Below, piece by piece: positions 57,574 through 64,000 of a DNA stretch of 64,000 nucleotides. Below the pieces are notes generated by a model. The model did no database searches, was not told the DNA's origin, and saw only the letters and a list, made by a program, of their open reading frames with translations. A program made the position numbers and the translations under genes. The stretch spans positions 124,001-188,000 of the forward strand of contig NZ_PDJL01000003.1 in NCBI RefSeq assembly GCF_002563795.1, in the 5' to 3' direction. Each line of letters starts with the position of its first letter. Position 1 is the first letter of the stretch. Origin of the DNA: Vibrio sp. ES.051 (GTDB lineage: Bacteria; Pseudomonadota; Gammaproteobacteria; Enterobacterales; Vibrionaceae).

Positions 57574-58422
57574 ATGGAGAGAGTGCAGTTGGTGGTCGAT
57601 TTTCTTCTCACTCATAAATTGTTTTTTACTGCATTAATATTTTTTCTCATGTGGTTAGTTCGTCGAGCCATTTTGTCCATGATTCGTGGCGATGACGCCT
57701 TTCTTTCGGAAGATCAGCGCAGTTGGATGTCCAGAACTAAAAATGGCACCTTTACGATTACCTTGCTGATTCTATTTATTTTGTGGCAGTCGGAAATTAA
57801 CGAATTCGCGCTAAGTGTGACCGCGATAGCTGTTGCAATTGTTGTGGCATCGAAAGAGATCATTTTGTGTTTTACTGGCTCCATACAAAGAGCAAGCTCG
57901 CGTTCATTCCGAGTCGGTGATTGGATTGAAGTCGGTAAGTTGTGTGGTGAAGTGATCGAACATAATATGATGGCAACCGTGATCCAAGAAATTGATCTCC
58001 ACCACGGTCAGTATCACTACACAGGAAAAACGGCGACGCTACCTAACAGCATGTTTTTTACTTATCCTGTAAAAAATCTCAATTTTATGAAGCGTTACGT
58101 TTACCATAACTTTTCTGTGGTGGTGAAAGACTTCGTTAATTTATACCCTATATTGCCGACATTGGTCGATAAAATCGAAGAACATTGCAGTTACTTCAGA
58201 GATGTTGCCCACCGCTACAATGCCATGATTGAGAAGCATGCGGGTGTTGATTTACCTGGGGCTGAGCCACATATCCATATTTCAAGTAACATTAATGGCG
58301 AACAAATTCTGCATGTTATGATTTTTTGCCCGACAGATAAGGCAAACCATCTAGAGCACCTGATTCGTAAGGACTTTATGGAGCTTTATGAACAGCGGTT
58401 TCCTTTCGTGAGTGAAAGATAA
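57574..58422 (+). CDS. MscS-family mechanosensitive channel-like protein
   Basis: A 282-aa membrane protein with about three helices in the first 130 residues and a short MscS beta domain (SSRSFRVGDWIEVG, about residues 109-122, then TLPNSMFFTYPVKNL). It ends with a cytoplasmic C-terminal region. It lacks a typical long N-terminal domain and is a compact member. It could release solutes under hypo-osmotic shock. It has the weak start context typical of a stand-alone gene. Confidence 0.75.
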   Translation: MERVQLVVDFLLTHKLFFTALIFFLMWLVRRAILSMIRGDDAFLSEDQRSWMSRTKNGTFTITLLILFILWQSEINEFALSVTAIAVAIVVASKEIILCFTGSIQRASSRSFRVGDWIEVGKLCGEVIEHNMMATVIQEIDLHHGQYHYTGKTATLPNSMFFTYPVKNLNFMKRYVYHNFSVVVKDFVNLYPILPTLVDKIEEHCSYFRDVAHRYNAMIEKHAGVDLPGAEPHIHISSNINGEQILHVMIFCPTDKANHLEHLIRKDFMELYEQRFPFVSER

Positions 58423-58675
58423 AGAAGAATGAATCTACGCTTAAATATAGCCCGTGGTCGAAAGTAGCGGGTTTGTTTATTTTTTTGACTAGACTCCAAC
58501 CACCTCAAGAGATTTGATTCATCGAAAATGGTTTGCTTATGGAGCATTGATATTGAAAGTTCAGATCAATACCTTGAGTATGGCCATTCGAGAATGAGGC
58601 GAATAAATTTAATCATGCTGTCGGCGCGTTGAGTCGTCAACTTGCAAATACATTCAAACACAATAAGGGATCACC

Positions 58676-59533
58676 ATGACTAACGAATACATTCCACCAA
58701 AAGTTTGGACAAACGATAATGAAAACGGCGGTCAGTGGGCGAGCATCAACCGACCGGAGTCTGGTGCACGACATGAGCAAGAGTTACCAGTTGGTGAACA
58801 CCCATTTCAACTTTATTCTATGGGCACGCCAAATGGGCAGAAGGTGACCATCATGTTTGAAGAACTGCTGGCAGCTGGTGTGGTAGAGGCAGAATACGAT
58901 GCATACATAATTAAGATTGGCGATGGTGATCAGTTTGGCTCTGGTTTTGTATCGGTCAACCCAAACTCGAAAATTCCTGCTTTAGTCGACCGTTCTGGAG
59001 ATGAACCAATAAACGTGTTTGAATCTGGTAACATTCTGTTTTACCTGGCGGAAAAGTTTGGTCACTTCCTACCAAAAGAAGGTGCGAAACGTGTTGAGGT
59101 GATGAACTGGTTATTCTGGTTACAAGGCTCCGCTCCTTACTTAGGCGGCGGTTTCGGCCACTTTTATGCTTACGCACCAGAAAAGTTTGAATACCCAATT
59201 AACCGTTTCACTATGGAAGTGAAACGTCAGCTCGATGTGCTTGATAAGCGCTTGGCGAACAATGAGTTCTTGGGCGGCAATGAATACAGTATCGCGGACA
59301 TCGCAACATGGCCATGGTACGGTAACTTAGTATTAGGTCGTGCTTATGACGCCGCTGAGTTTCTGGATGTTAATAGTTATAAGAACGTCGTACGTTGGGC
59401 GAACGCGATTGATGAGCGTGAGGCGGTGAAACGTGGTCGCATTGTAAACCGCTCATGGGGGGAAGAATGGGAGCAGTTACCTGAGCGACACAGCGCAGAA
59501 GATATTGATAATGTATTAAAACTTAAACCATAA
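58676..59533 (+). CDS. yghU: Glutathione S-transferase YghU-type disulfide-bond oxidoreductase
   Basis: A 285-aa nu-class glutathione transferase. It opens with the family-specific MTNEYIPPKVWTNDNENGG, then a thioredoxin-like domain (about 45-130, QLYSMGTPNGQKVTIMFEELL) and a helical C-terminal domain (about 145-270). Escherichia coli YghU has glutathione-dependent disulfide reductase activity. Length matches the family (about 288). Single gene. Confidence 0.9.
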   Translation: MTNEYIPPKVWTNDNENGGQWASINRPESGARHEQELPVGEHPFQLYSMGTPNGQKVTIMFEELLAAGVVEAEYDAYIIKIGDGDQFGSGFVSVNPNSKIPALVDRSGDEPINVFESGNILFYLAEKFGHFLPKEGAKRVEVMNWLFWLQGSAPYLGGGFGHFYAYAPEKFEYPINRFTMEVKRQLDVLDKRLANNEFLGGNEYSIADIATWPWYGNLVLGRAYDAAEFLDVNSYKNVVRWANAIDEREAVKRGRIVNRSWGEEWEQLPERHSAEDIDNVLKLKP

Positions 59534-59935
59534 GTGTCCTATAGCTAACGATTTCAAGAAGCTGAATTTTGCGAGAAGCGGTCCTTGATGCCACCAATAT
59601 TCAAAGAGTAAGGCGTTGGTAAAAGTGTGCGACTAAGTAGGTACGAATATAGTTAAAGAGACAAAAATGAGTTGCATTAGAATCAGCAGAGGAAAGCAGT
59701 ATTATGGTAGGTTTTATTGTAGCGAGTTGGTTCTAGTCATTGATTAAATTAAATCAATTTACTAAGGCGGCCTAGATGGTCGCCTTAGTTTTTTGGGATA
59801 CTCATTACGCTCAAAACTGTAAACCGTCTTGTTTATATGGTGTTTCCACAAGAAATTGTGTTTACAGGAAGGTTATATTACTTATCAGTTTTTGAGTGTG
59901 AGAGAAAAGAAACTAGAACCAAAATGGAGTGACAC
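59534..59935. other. Intergenic region with terminator and possible small RNA
   Basis: After yghU there is no gene of ordinary size. AGAGGAAAGCAG (about 59685-59697) lies before a 10-codon frame starting MVGFIVASWF, and a strong terminator is at 59761-59794. This could be a small RNA, a micro-protein or a long 3' end. Confidence 0.4.
59761..59794 (+). terminator. Strong Rho-independent terminator
   Basis: The stem ACTAAGGCG-G-CC / GG-T-CGCCTTAGT (11 paired plus one mismatch) has a 5-nt loop and a T-run. It is well downstream of yghU (about 230 bp), so it may end a separate small transcript. Confidence 0.85.
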
Positions 59936-60340
59936 GTGCACAAGATTTTATCTTTGACATTGATTTTTTCGCTCATGGGCTGCGCCATGCCTCATCAACA
60001 AGTCGATAGCGGGCAGTGTGTTGGAGTGATGAATTCTCAAGATGCATATGGCTATTTAAACCCGAATCATTACACGGTTCAGGTGCTAGCGCTCAAACAA
60101 GAGAAAGATGTGAAAGATTACATTCGTTACATCGATCCCAAGCACCCTGCATGGGTCAACTGGAAAAATAGTCGAGGTACTCGCTGGTATACAGTAACCG
60201 TTGGCGATTTCGAAACCAAGCAGGACGCCTACAGTGCGCTTTCCTCACTGCCTAGTCGAGTGAAGCAGTCGTCTCCGTTTGTACTGACTTTCGCTGAAAT
60301 GCAGCGCAAACAAGAAACAAGTGTTGTGAGAATGCGCTAA
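59936..60340 (+). CDS. Small SPOR-domain lipoprotein
   Basis: A 134-aa lipoprotein beginning with a GTG (59936; GGAGTG upstream). The signal peptide MHKILSLTLIFSLMGC ends in the lipobox cysteine (C16). The rest is a SPOR-like peptidoglycan-binding domain (HYTVQVLALKQEKDVKDYI, then WYTVTVGDFETKQDAYSAL). It would bind denuded septal glycan and may function in division or cell-wall maintenance. Monocistronic with a following hairpin. Confidence 0.75.
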   Translation: MHKILSLTLIFSLMGCAMPHQQVDSGQCVGVMNSQDAYGYLNPNHYTVQVLALKQEKDVKDYIRYIDPKHPAWVNWKNSRGTRWYTVTVGDFETKQDAYSALSSLPSRVKQSSPFVLTFAEMQRKQETSVVRMR

Positions 60341-60352
60341 CATCTCCTATTA

Positions 60353-60388
60353 AGCCCCCAACCATCGAACGGTATTGAATTGGGGGCT
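60353..60388 (+). terminator. Terminator-like inverted repeat after the SPOR gene
   Basis: The 9-bp perfect stem AGCCCCCAA / TTGGGGGCT has an 18-nt loop; the T-run is short. It likely ends the SPOR lipoprotein mRNA. Confidence 0.6.
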
Positions 60389-60671
60389 GTGTTATATGCT
60401 CTCAATTCTTAAAACCTCCCCCTATCATTTCTTATTTTTAATATAAACCAAATCAATAACGGAATAACCACGTACACGTTTTAAGAAATACTTGACTATG
60501 CATATAAGTGCAAATGATGCCTCATATGTTAAACCTTATTGTTATTTCTATAAGTCTAGGAGGGGAAAGCATGTGATGGGACAGTGGTGGGGTTACTGAA
60601 CGTGCTTATTTGTTGGCGATGTTGCTAATTATGTGGGGTCGAAGAAAACAGTTTGAGATGTATAAGAGAAC

Positions 60672-60698
60672 AATCGCCCCTATGACGTAGGGGCGATT
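60672..60698 (-). terminator. Terminator of the peroxiredoxin gene
   Basis: The perfect 11-bp stem AATCGCCCCTA / TAGGGGCGATT with a 5-nt loop is followed on the minus strand by TTCTCTT. Confidence 0.75.
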
Positions 60699-60709
60699 AA
60701 TTATAAAAG

Positions 60710-61183
60710 TTAAAGCGCTGCAAGAATGGTTTCTGCTTTACTTGCTTCAAACTCTTTTGGTTGTTCTACGTTAAGCGTTGTCACGATGCCGTTTTCAATG
60801 ATCATAGCATAACGTTGTGAGCGAACGCCGCCAAAGCCGCCCGTATCCATGTCAAGGCCCAACGCTTTGGTAAAGCTTGCATCGCCATCGCCTAACATCA
60901 GGATTTCAGAAGCATTTTGCGCTTCACCCCAAGCTTGCATAACAAATGCATCGTTTACAGAGACGCATGCAATCAAATCAACGCCTTTCGCTTTCAGTTG
61001 ATCTGCCAATACAACATAGCCTGGTAGGTGAGCTTCTGAGCAAGTAGGAGTAAATGCGCCAGGTACAGCGAAAAGCACAACTTTCTTGTTGGCGAACAGT
61101 TCAGTGACCTCGTGATTGACCACGCCATCGGCAGTCAGTTCGCTGAGGGTCGCAACAGGTAGTGCTTGGCCTTGTTGAATCAT
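60710..61183 (-). CDS. Prx5-type peroxiredoxin
   Basis: A 157-aa peroxiredoxin. The start at 61183 (MIQQGQALPVATLSEL) has GGAAG upstream; a frame to 61216 is unsupported. The peroxidatic cysteine is in VPGAFTPTCSEAHLPGYV (about residue 49). The PxxxT/SxxC motif matches the Prx5 (glutaredoxin-fused or stand-alone) group. It reduces peroxides in the cytoplasm; the resolving partner is probably glutathione/glutaredoxin. Single gene. Confidence 0.85.
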   Translation of the reverse strand: MIQQGQALPVATLSELTADGVVNHEVTELFANKKVVLFAVPGAFTPTCSEAHLPGYVVLADQLKAKGVDLIACVSVNDAFVMQAWGEAQNASEILMLGDGDASFTKALGLDMDTGGFGGVRSQRYAMIIENGIVTTLNVEQPKEFEASKAETILAAL

Positions 61184-61221
61184 GATTTCTTCCTTTTTGT
61201 GCTGAGTTTTGCTCATTCAGT

Positions 61222-61578
61222 CTAGCGTTTAACCGCAGAATTAACCACGGAAGGTTTGTAAGGGTATATCATCTTGAGCATTTTACTCAAGGTGGTGCTG
61301 ATTTTTACAGAGTAGAGGGGCAAGCGCTGGTTAACCGTTAATGTAACCGCGGAAGTGTCTGAGTGAATTAATTGCCACGACAACGCCTTTACCGAAATCA
61401 CTAGGTATTCTGGGGCATCTTCATGCGCAACACAGACTAGACCACACCTTTTCTGTGCCAACTTGAATAGGACAAGCACGAAAGAATTTTTGATATGCAA
61501 GTGACACTCTATTTTTTGGAAGGGCTTGAATAAATGTGTGCATAGTTCATGTAAATTTATTAATTTAACTATACCCAA
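61222..61578 (-). CDS. Hypothetical protein of uncertain validity (118 aa)
   Basis: A 118-codon minus-strand frame from TTG 61578 to 61222, 38 bp before the peroxiredoxin start. The residues look plausible for a real protein (CHLHIKNSFVLVLFKLAQKRC, EYLVISVKALSWQLI), but the start is a TTG inside a Vibrio-type repeat and no ribosome-binding site is clear. It could be real with a different start, or an old gene remnant. Confidence 0.35.
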   Translation of the reverse strand: MGIVKLINLHELCTHLFKPFQKIECHLHIKNSFVLVLFKLAQKRCGLVCVAHEDAPEYLVISVKALSWQLIHSDTSAVTLTVNQRLPLYSVKISTTLSKMLKMIYPYKPSVVNSAVKR

Positions 61579-61639
61579 ATAACCTTGGTGTAAGAACTAA
61601 ATAAAAGTCATTTGGGTATAAAAGGCTCACAAATCATAT

Positions 61640-61741
61640 ATGCTTTTTATGCAACGATATTTTGGCCTAGAAGAGTTTGATTCTGAAGAGCTTGGGTATT
61701 CGTGTGGCAAAGGTAAGTGGCGGTACCTTGCACAACGATAG
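61640..61741 (+). CDS. Possible 33-aa micro-ORF or gene remnant
   Basis: ATG 61640 begins a frame of 33 codons, MLFMQRYFGLEEFDSEELGY onward, ending at TAG 61739-61741. The composition is protein-like, the ribosome-binding site is absent. A remnant of a longer gene is as likely as a real peptide. Confidence 0.2.
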   Translation: MLFMQRYFGLEEFDSEELGYSCGKGKWRYLAQR

Positions 61742-61776
61742 TGATGTCATAGCCTTGGAAGAGTAGCTGAAAGGTT

Positions 61777-61917
61777 TTAGAGATCAAATAACTTATCAAA
61801 TTCTCTTTGTTCCATAATATCTTCTATACGACGTCGTGTTTGTTGTTTTACAGCGGCCGTATTTTTCTCAGACTCTTTCTTTTCTTTTTCAATCTGCTTT
61901 TTAGTTTTTTTAGCCAT
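61777..61917 (-). CDS. Small charged protein, possible PA3496 family (46 aa)
   Basis: A 46-codon gene with an excellent Shine-Dalgarno (GGAAGGT, 5 nt before ATG 61917). The protein starts MAKKTKKQIEKEKKESEKN and ends RRRIEDIMEQREFDKLFDL, a basic helix followed by an acidic-amphipathic one. The RRRIEDxxE stretch resembles the PA3496-type small envelope-integrity family, which I treat as a possibility only. It lies 52 bp after the 69-aa gene on the same strand. Confidence 0.65.
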   Translation of the reverse strand: MAKKTKKQIEKEKKESEKNTAAVKQQTRRRIEDIMEQREFDKLFDL

Positions 61918-61969
61918 TAGATACCTTCCAAATTAATTTGCATATATTTATTAATGCCTGAAAATCGTA

Positions 61970-62179
61970 TTATTTGACAGTAAAACTTCCTAACTTTGAA
62001 CCTGAATCACAGAGAATGGTCCCAGAGAGTGTTTTTTCACAATATTGAAAATCGATAAGATAGCAATCAGAGTGCAGTTTGGGTAATACATGCCTTCTTA
62101 AAACATCACCATTTAACTGATGTATTTTGGCCTTCCAAGAGGTATGCGATTGTTCTAAATTAAATGCAATTTCTAACAT
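61970..62179 (-). CDS. Small hypothetical protein (69 aa)
   Basis: A 69-aa protein with a strong ribosome-binding site (CAGGAGAATAA before ATG 62179). It starts MLEIAFNLEQSHTSWKAKIHQ and contains two cysteines (C39, C47) plus C57. No family recognised. It is cotranscribed with the 46-aa gene downstream. Confidence 0.65.
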   Translation of the reverse strand: MLEIAFNLEQSHTSWKAKIHQLNGDVLRRHVLPKLHSDCYLIDFQYCEKTLSGTILCDSGSKLGSFTVK

Positions 62180-62382
62180 TTATTCTCCTGCGGTGTGATA
62201 ATTTTTTCTTTATTGATCAATTGATACCAGTGCCTTTGACGGCCTGTTCTTCTTGTGGACATAAGTTTTCCTTTAAATAATTAAATAAATTGTACTGCTC
62301 GTCTTATTTTAAGCAGTAGAATACCGAACCTGTTATTTAGGTTGAGTATTTTGTGGGGATAGATTTCGAAAAGGGGAGAGTT

Positions 62383-62408
62383 TGGTGCAGCATGGGGATG
62401 CTACACCA
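62383..62408 (-). terminator. Terminator of the cold-shock gene
   Basis: An 11-bp stem (one wobble pair), TGGTGCAGCAT / ATGCTACACCA on the plus strand with a 4-nt GGGG loop, is followed on the minus strand by CTCTCCCCTTTTC. It ends the cold-shock gene mRNA. Confidence 0.7.
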
Positions 62409-62420
62409 AGAAAAGCAGTC

Positions 62421-62630
62421 TTATAGAGGAGAGACTTCAGTCGCTTGAGGACCTTTTTGACCTTGCTCTACATTGAAGCTTACTTTCTGACCTTCAGTTA
62501 GGGTCTTGAAGCCATCAGCAACGATAGCGTTAAAGTGTACGAATACATCTTGACCGCCGTTGTCTTGAGATAGGAAACCGAAGCCTTTAGTTTCGTTAAA
62601 CCATTTTACTGAACCAGTTACTTTAGACAT
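62421..62630 (-). CDS. Cold-shock protein (CspA family)
   Basis: A 69-aa CspA-type protein. RNP1 KGFGFLS and RNP2 VFVHF are intact; it starts [20 protein letters not shown] promoter-like TATAGT at 62812-62817 lies about 180 nt before the start, giving the long 5' UTR typical of cold-inducible csp genes. A 5-bp hairpin (62788-62803) would lie at the very 5' end of the mRNA. Confidence 0.92.
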   Translation of the reverse strand: MSKVTGSVKWFNETKGFGFLSQDNGGQDVFVHFNAIVADGFKTLTEGQKVSFNVEQGQKGPQATEVSPL

Positions 62631-63169
62631 AAAAATACCTTTGAATTAAACATTAAAATTATGATTTGTTTGGTGGATCTTTTCTAAGCTATTGAATGTT
62701 CAATCAAGAGGAAGTTGTACGCAGGTGTCTGAATTGGTGATTCAAGATTTTACTGAGAGGAAACTTAAACTAAATGTTGCATTAACAGCTCTCTTCTAAG
62801 AGCCAAGGCACACTATACACCTTAACTAGGAAATAGCTACATTTATTTTTAATTATTTTATCCTTCAGTGACCTCAAGATATTTGGTCGAGCGAGAATAA
62901 ATTTGGCTTGCAGATGCAATAATGATTTGCAGATCTGTTATTTAAATATTTTATTAGCTAAGTATATTGAACAAAACAGTTCAACCTAACCGTTTATAAG
63001 CGAGGGTTCTTTTTGTGTGACCGAGAACTGTATCTTTAAATCGTCTTTAGGCACAACCATGTTCGAAAAAATCGAATAACTAGCTCAAATGTATCCGCTC
63101 ATTATTTTTTTATCTTCAACTTACAATGAATTTATTCAGTCGGAGGAATTAGGGTTGAGGAGAGTAACA
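62631..63169. other. Cold-shock leader and pirin promoter region
   Basis: About 180 nt upstream of the cold-shock gene are its untranslated leader. The -10 element (TATAGT on the minus strand) and a hairpin near its 5' end are noted above. The rest, 62830-63169, is AT-rich and probably holds the pirin gene promoter. No gene. Confidence 0.5.
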
Positions 63170-64000
63170 ATGAGTACCACTAGAGAGATTCGTCAGGTTA
63201 TGACCGCGCAACCAACCGCTGATGGAGATGGAGTGAAGATCCAGCGAGTGGCTGGTTTTAATAACACTAGTTTCTCACCATTCCTAATGATGGATGAATT
63301 GAAATCAGATGATAGCTCTGATTATATCGGTGGTTTTCCTCCTCACCCTCATCGTGGTATTGAAACACTCACTTATATGTTGAAAGGGCACTTTCAACAT
63401 CGTGATCATATGAATAACGTCGGGGAGCTTCGCTCTGGTGGCGCGCAATGGATGGCCGCTGGTCGTGGTGTTATTCACAGCGAAATGCCGATTATGCAAG
63501 AGGGTGAGTTACATGGCTTTCAAATTTGGATTAACCAACCAGCGAAAAATAAGATGCAACCCGCGCAATACCATGACTTGCAACCAGAAACGATCAATGA
63601 ATATGAGACAAAAGAAACAGGCGTGGTACGTGTGATCTCTGGTCTTCTAAATATTAATGGAGATAGTGTTCAAGGCCCGCTCACGGAAACAGGTGTAGAA
63701 GCCACTCTGGCTGACTGGCAACCTCATTGTGGAGCGAGCTTGAGTCTAGAGACAGACCCAAATCACAATATGATGGTTTATGTCTATAGAGGGTGTCTCG
63801 AGTTACAGCAGCGTGCGGTTAAGCAAGGTGAAATGGCCATTTTATCTAAAGGTGAAGTGGTTGAATTGAAGGCCAAGGATAATAGCGGCGTATTGATTTT
63901 TATTGGTGAGCCCATTAATGAGCCTGTGGTTCATTACGGTCCCTTTGTGATGAACAGTATGCAAGAAATCGAGCAAGCAATCCAAGACTACAATTCTGGG
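63170..64000 (+). CDS. Pirin family protein (partial, cut by window end)
   Basis: The start is ATG 63170, with GAGGAGAG upstream. The 277 codons available encode a pirin: MSTTREIRQVMTAQPT, FSPFLMMDEL, then the metal-binding FPPHPHRGIETLTYM (HxH) and AAGRGVIHSEMP (H and E). Pirins are bicupins; some have quercetin 2,3-dioxygenase activity or act as redox-sensing regulators. The stop is beyond position 64000; with a typical length near 285 aa, only a few codons are missing. Confidence 0.88.
   Translation, partial: MSTTREIRQVMTAQPTADGDGVKIQRVAGFNNTSFSPFLMMDELKSDDSSDYIGGFPPHPHRGIETLTYMLKGHFQHRDHMNNVGELRSGGAQWMAAGRGVIHSEMPIMQEGELHGFQIWINQPAKNKMQPAQYHDLQPETINEYETKETGVVRVISGLLNINGDSVQGPLTETGVEATLADWQPHCGASLSLETDPNHNMMVYVYRGCLELQQRAVKQGEMAILSKGEVVELKAKDNSGVLIFIGEPINEPVVHYGPFVMNSMQEIEQAIQDYNSG

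Larger units (their letters stand above)
60341..60709. other. Intergenic region with leader-like micro-ORF
   Basis: Contains the terminators of the SPOR gene and of the peroxiredoxin and, between them, the excellent Shine-Dalgarno TAGGAGGGG (60557-60565). This is followed by a frame that encodes only MGQWWGY (60576-60599). No longer gene. Confidence 0.5.

Overview
The window looks like part of a Vibrio genome, most probably the secondary chromosome of a Harveyi-clade (V. parahaemolyticus/V. alginolyticus-like) species. The reasons are the gene families and their order: a second tyrS and purA, a pstSCAB set without phoU, the RRF_GI protein, a DUF2058 protein and a NqrM-like protein. Short intergenic repeats ending in a tail like TTACTTGGGTAT also fit. 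The taxon is inferred from recognition, not from a search. I see no rRNA, tRNA, CRISPR array, insertion sequence or prophage.

Layout. 0.2-1.9 kb: a DUF134 regulator, a NifX/NifB-type protein and a NqrM-like iron-binding membrane protein behind a clear palindromic operator, then a small conserved gene. 1.9-4.0 kb: an EF-G-like translational GTPase. 4.3-7.3 kb: a LysR gene, dgcN and dgcA, which fit the D-glutamate catabolic route. 7.4-9.4 kb: a DUF2391 membrane protein, a TPR protein and a sparse region with two possible micro-ORFs. 9.4-14.5 kb: a TetR/adaptor/RND efflux operon. 14.7-19.9 kb: a BCCT transporter with an altered substrate cage, a GH2 beta-mannosidase and small proteins. 19.9-28 kb: tyrS, a LuxR-type regulator, a SYLF lipid-binding protein, ppsA with its divergent regulator ppsR, and purA. 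28-30.6 kb: LysR, RRF_GI, LysE and DUF2058 genes.

31.0-36.9 kb holds a complete ectoine degradation cluster, doeA-doeB-doeX-doeC-doeD. It would take ectoine through N-acetyl-diaminobutyrate and diaminobutyrate to aspartate, under a Lrp-type regulator. 37.4-37.5 kb is a striking nested inverted repeat in the 3' flank of an rhlE-type helicase. 39.4-43.1 kb is a tight three-gene unit (TackOD1/zinc-ribbon/GGDEF-like protein, processive GT2 glycosyltransferase, HlyD-like periplasmic adaptor) that looks like an uncharacterised exopolysaccharide synthase. 43.2-47.8 kb holds a lipoate-ligase-like gene and pstSCAB behind PhoB-like repeats.

47.9-54.7 kb is a MoxR-DUF58-DUF4381-BatA-BatB-BatD operon whose BatB carries 50 consecutive glutamines from a CAGCAA hexamer repeat. 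55-64 kb carries a chemoreceptor, a MscS channel, YghU, a SPOR lipoprotein, a peroxiredoxin, two small well-initiated proteins, a cold-shock protein with a long leader, and a pirin gene cut by the window end.

The strongest candidates for undescribed biology are the TackOD1-GT2-HlyD polysaccharide unit, the 138-nt nested inverted repeat, the DUF134-NifX-NqrM cassette with its operator, and several micro-ORF or small-RNA candidates in intergenic regions.
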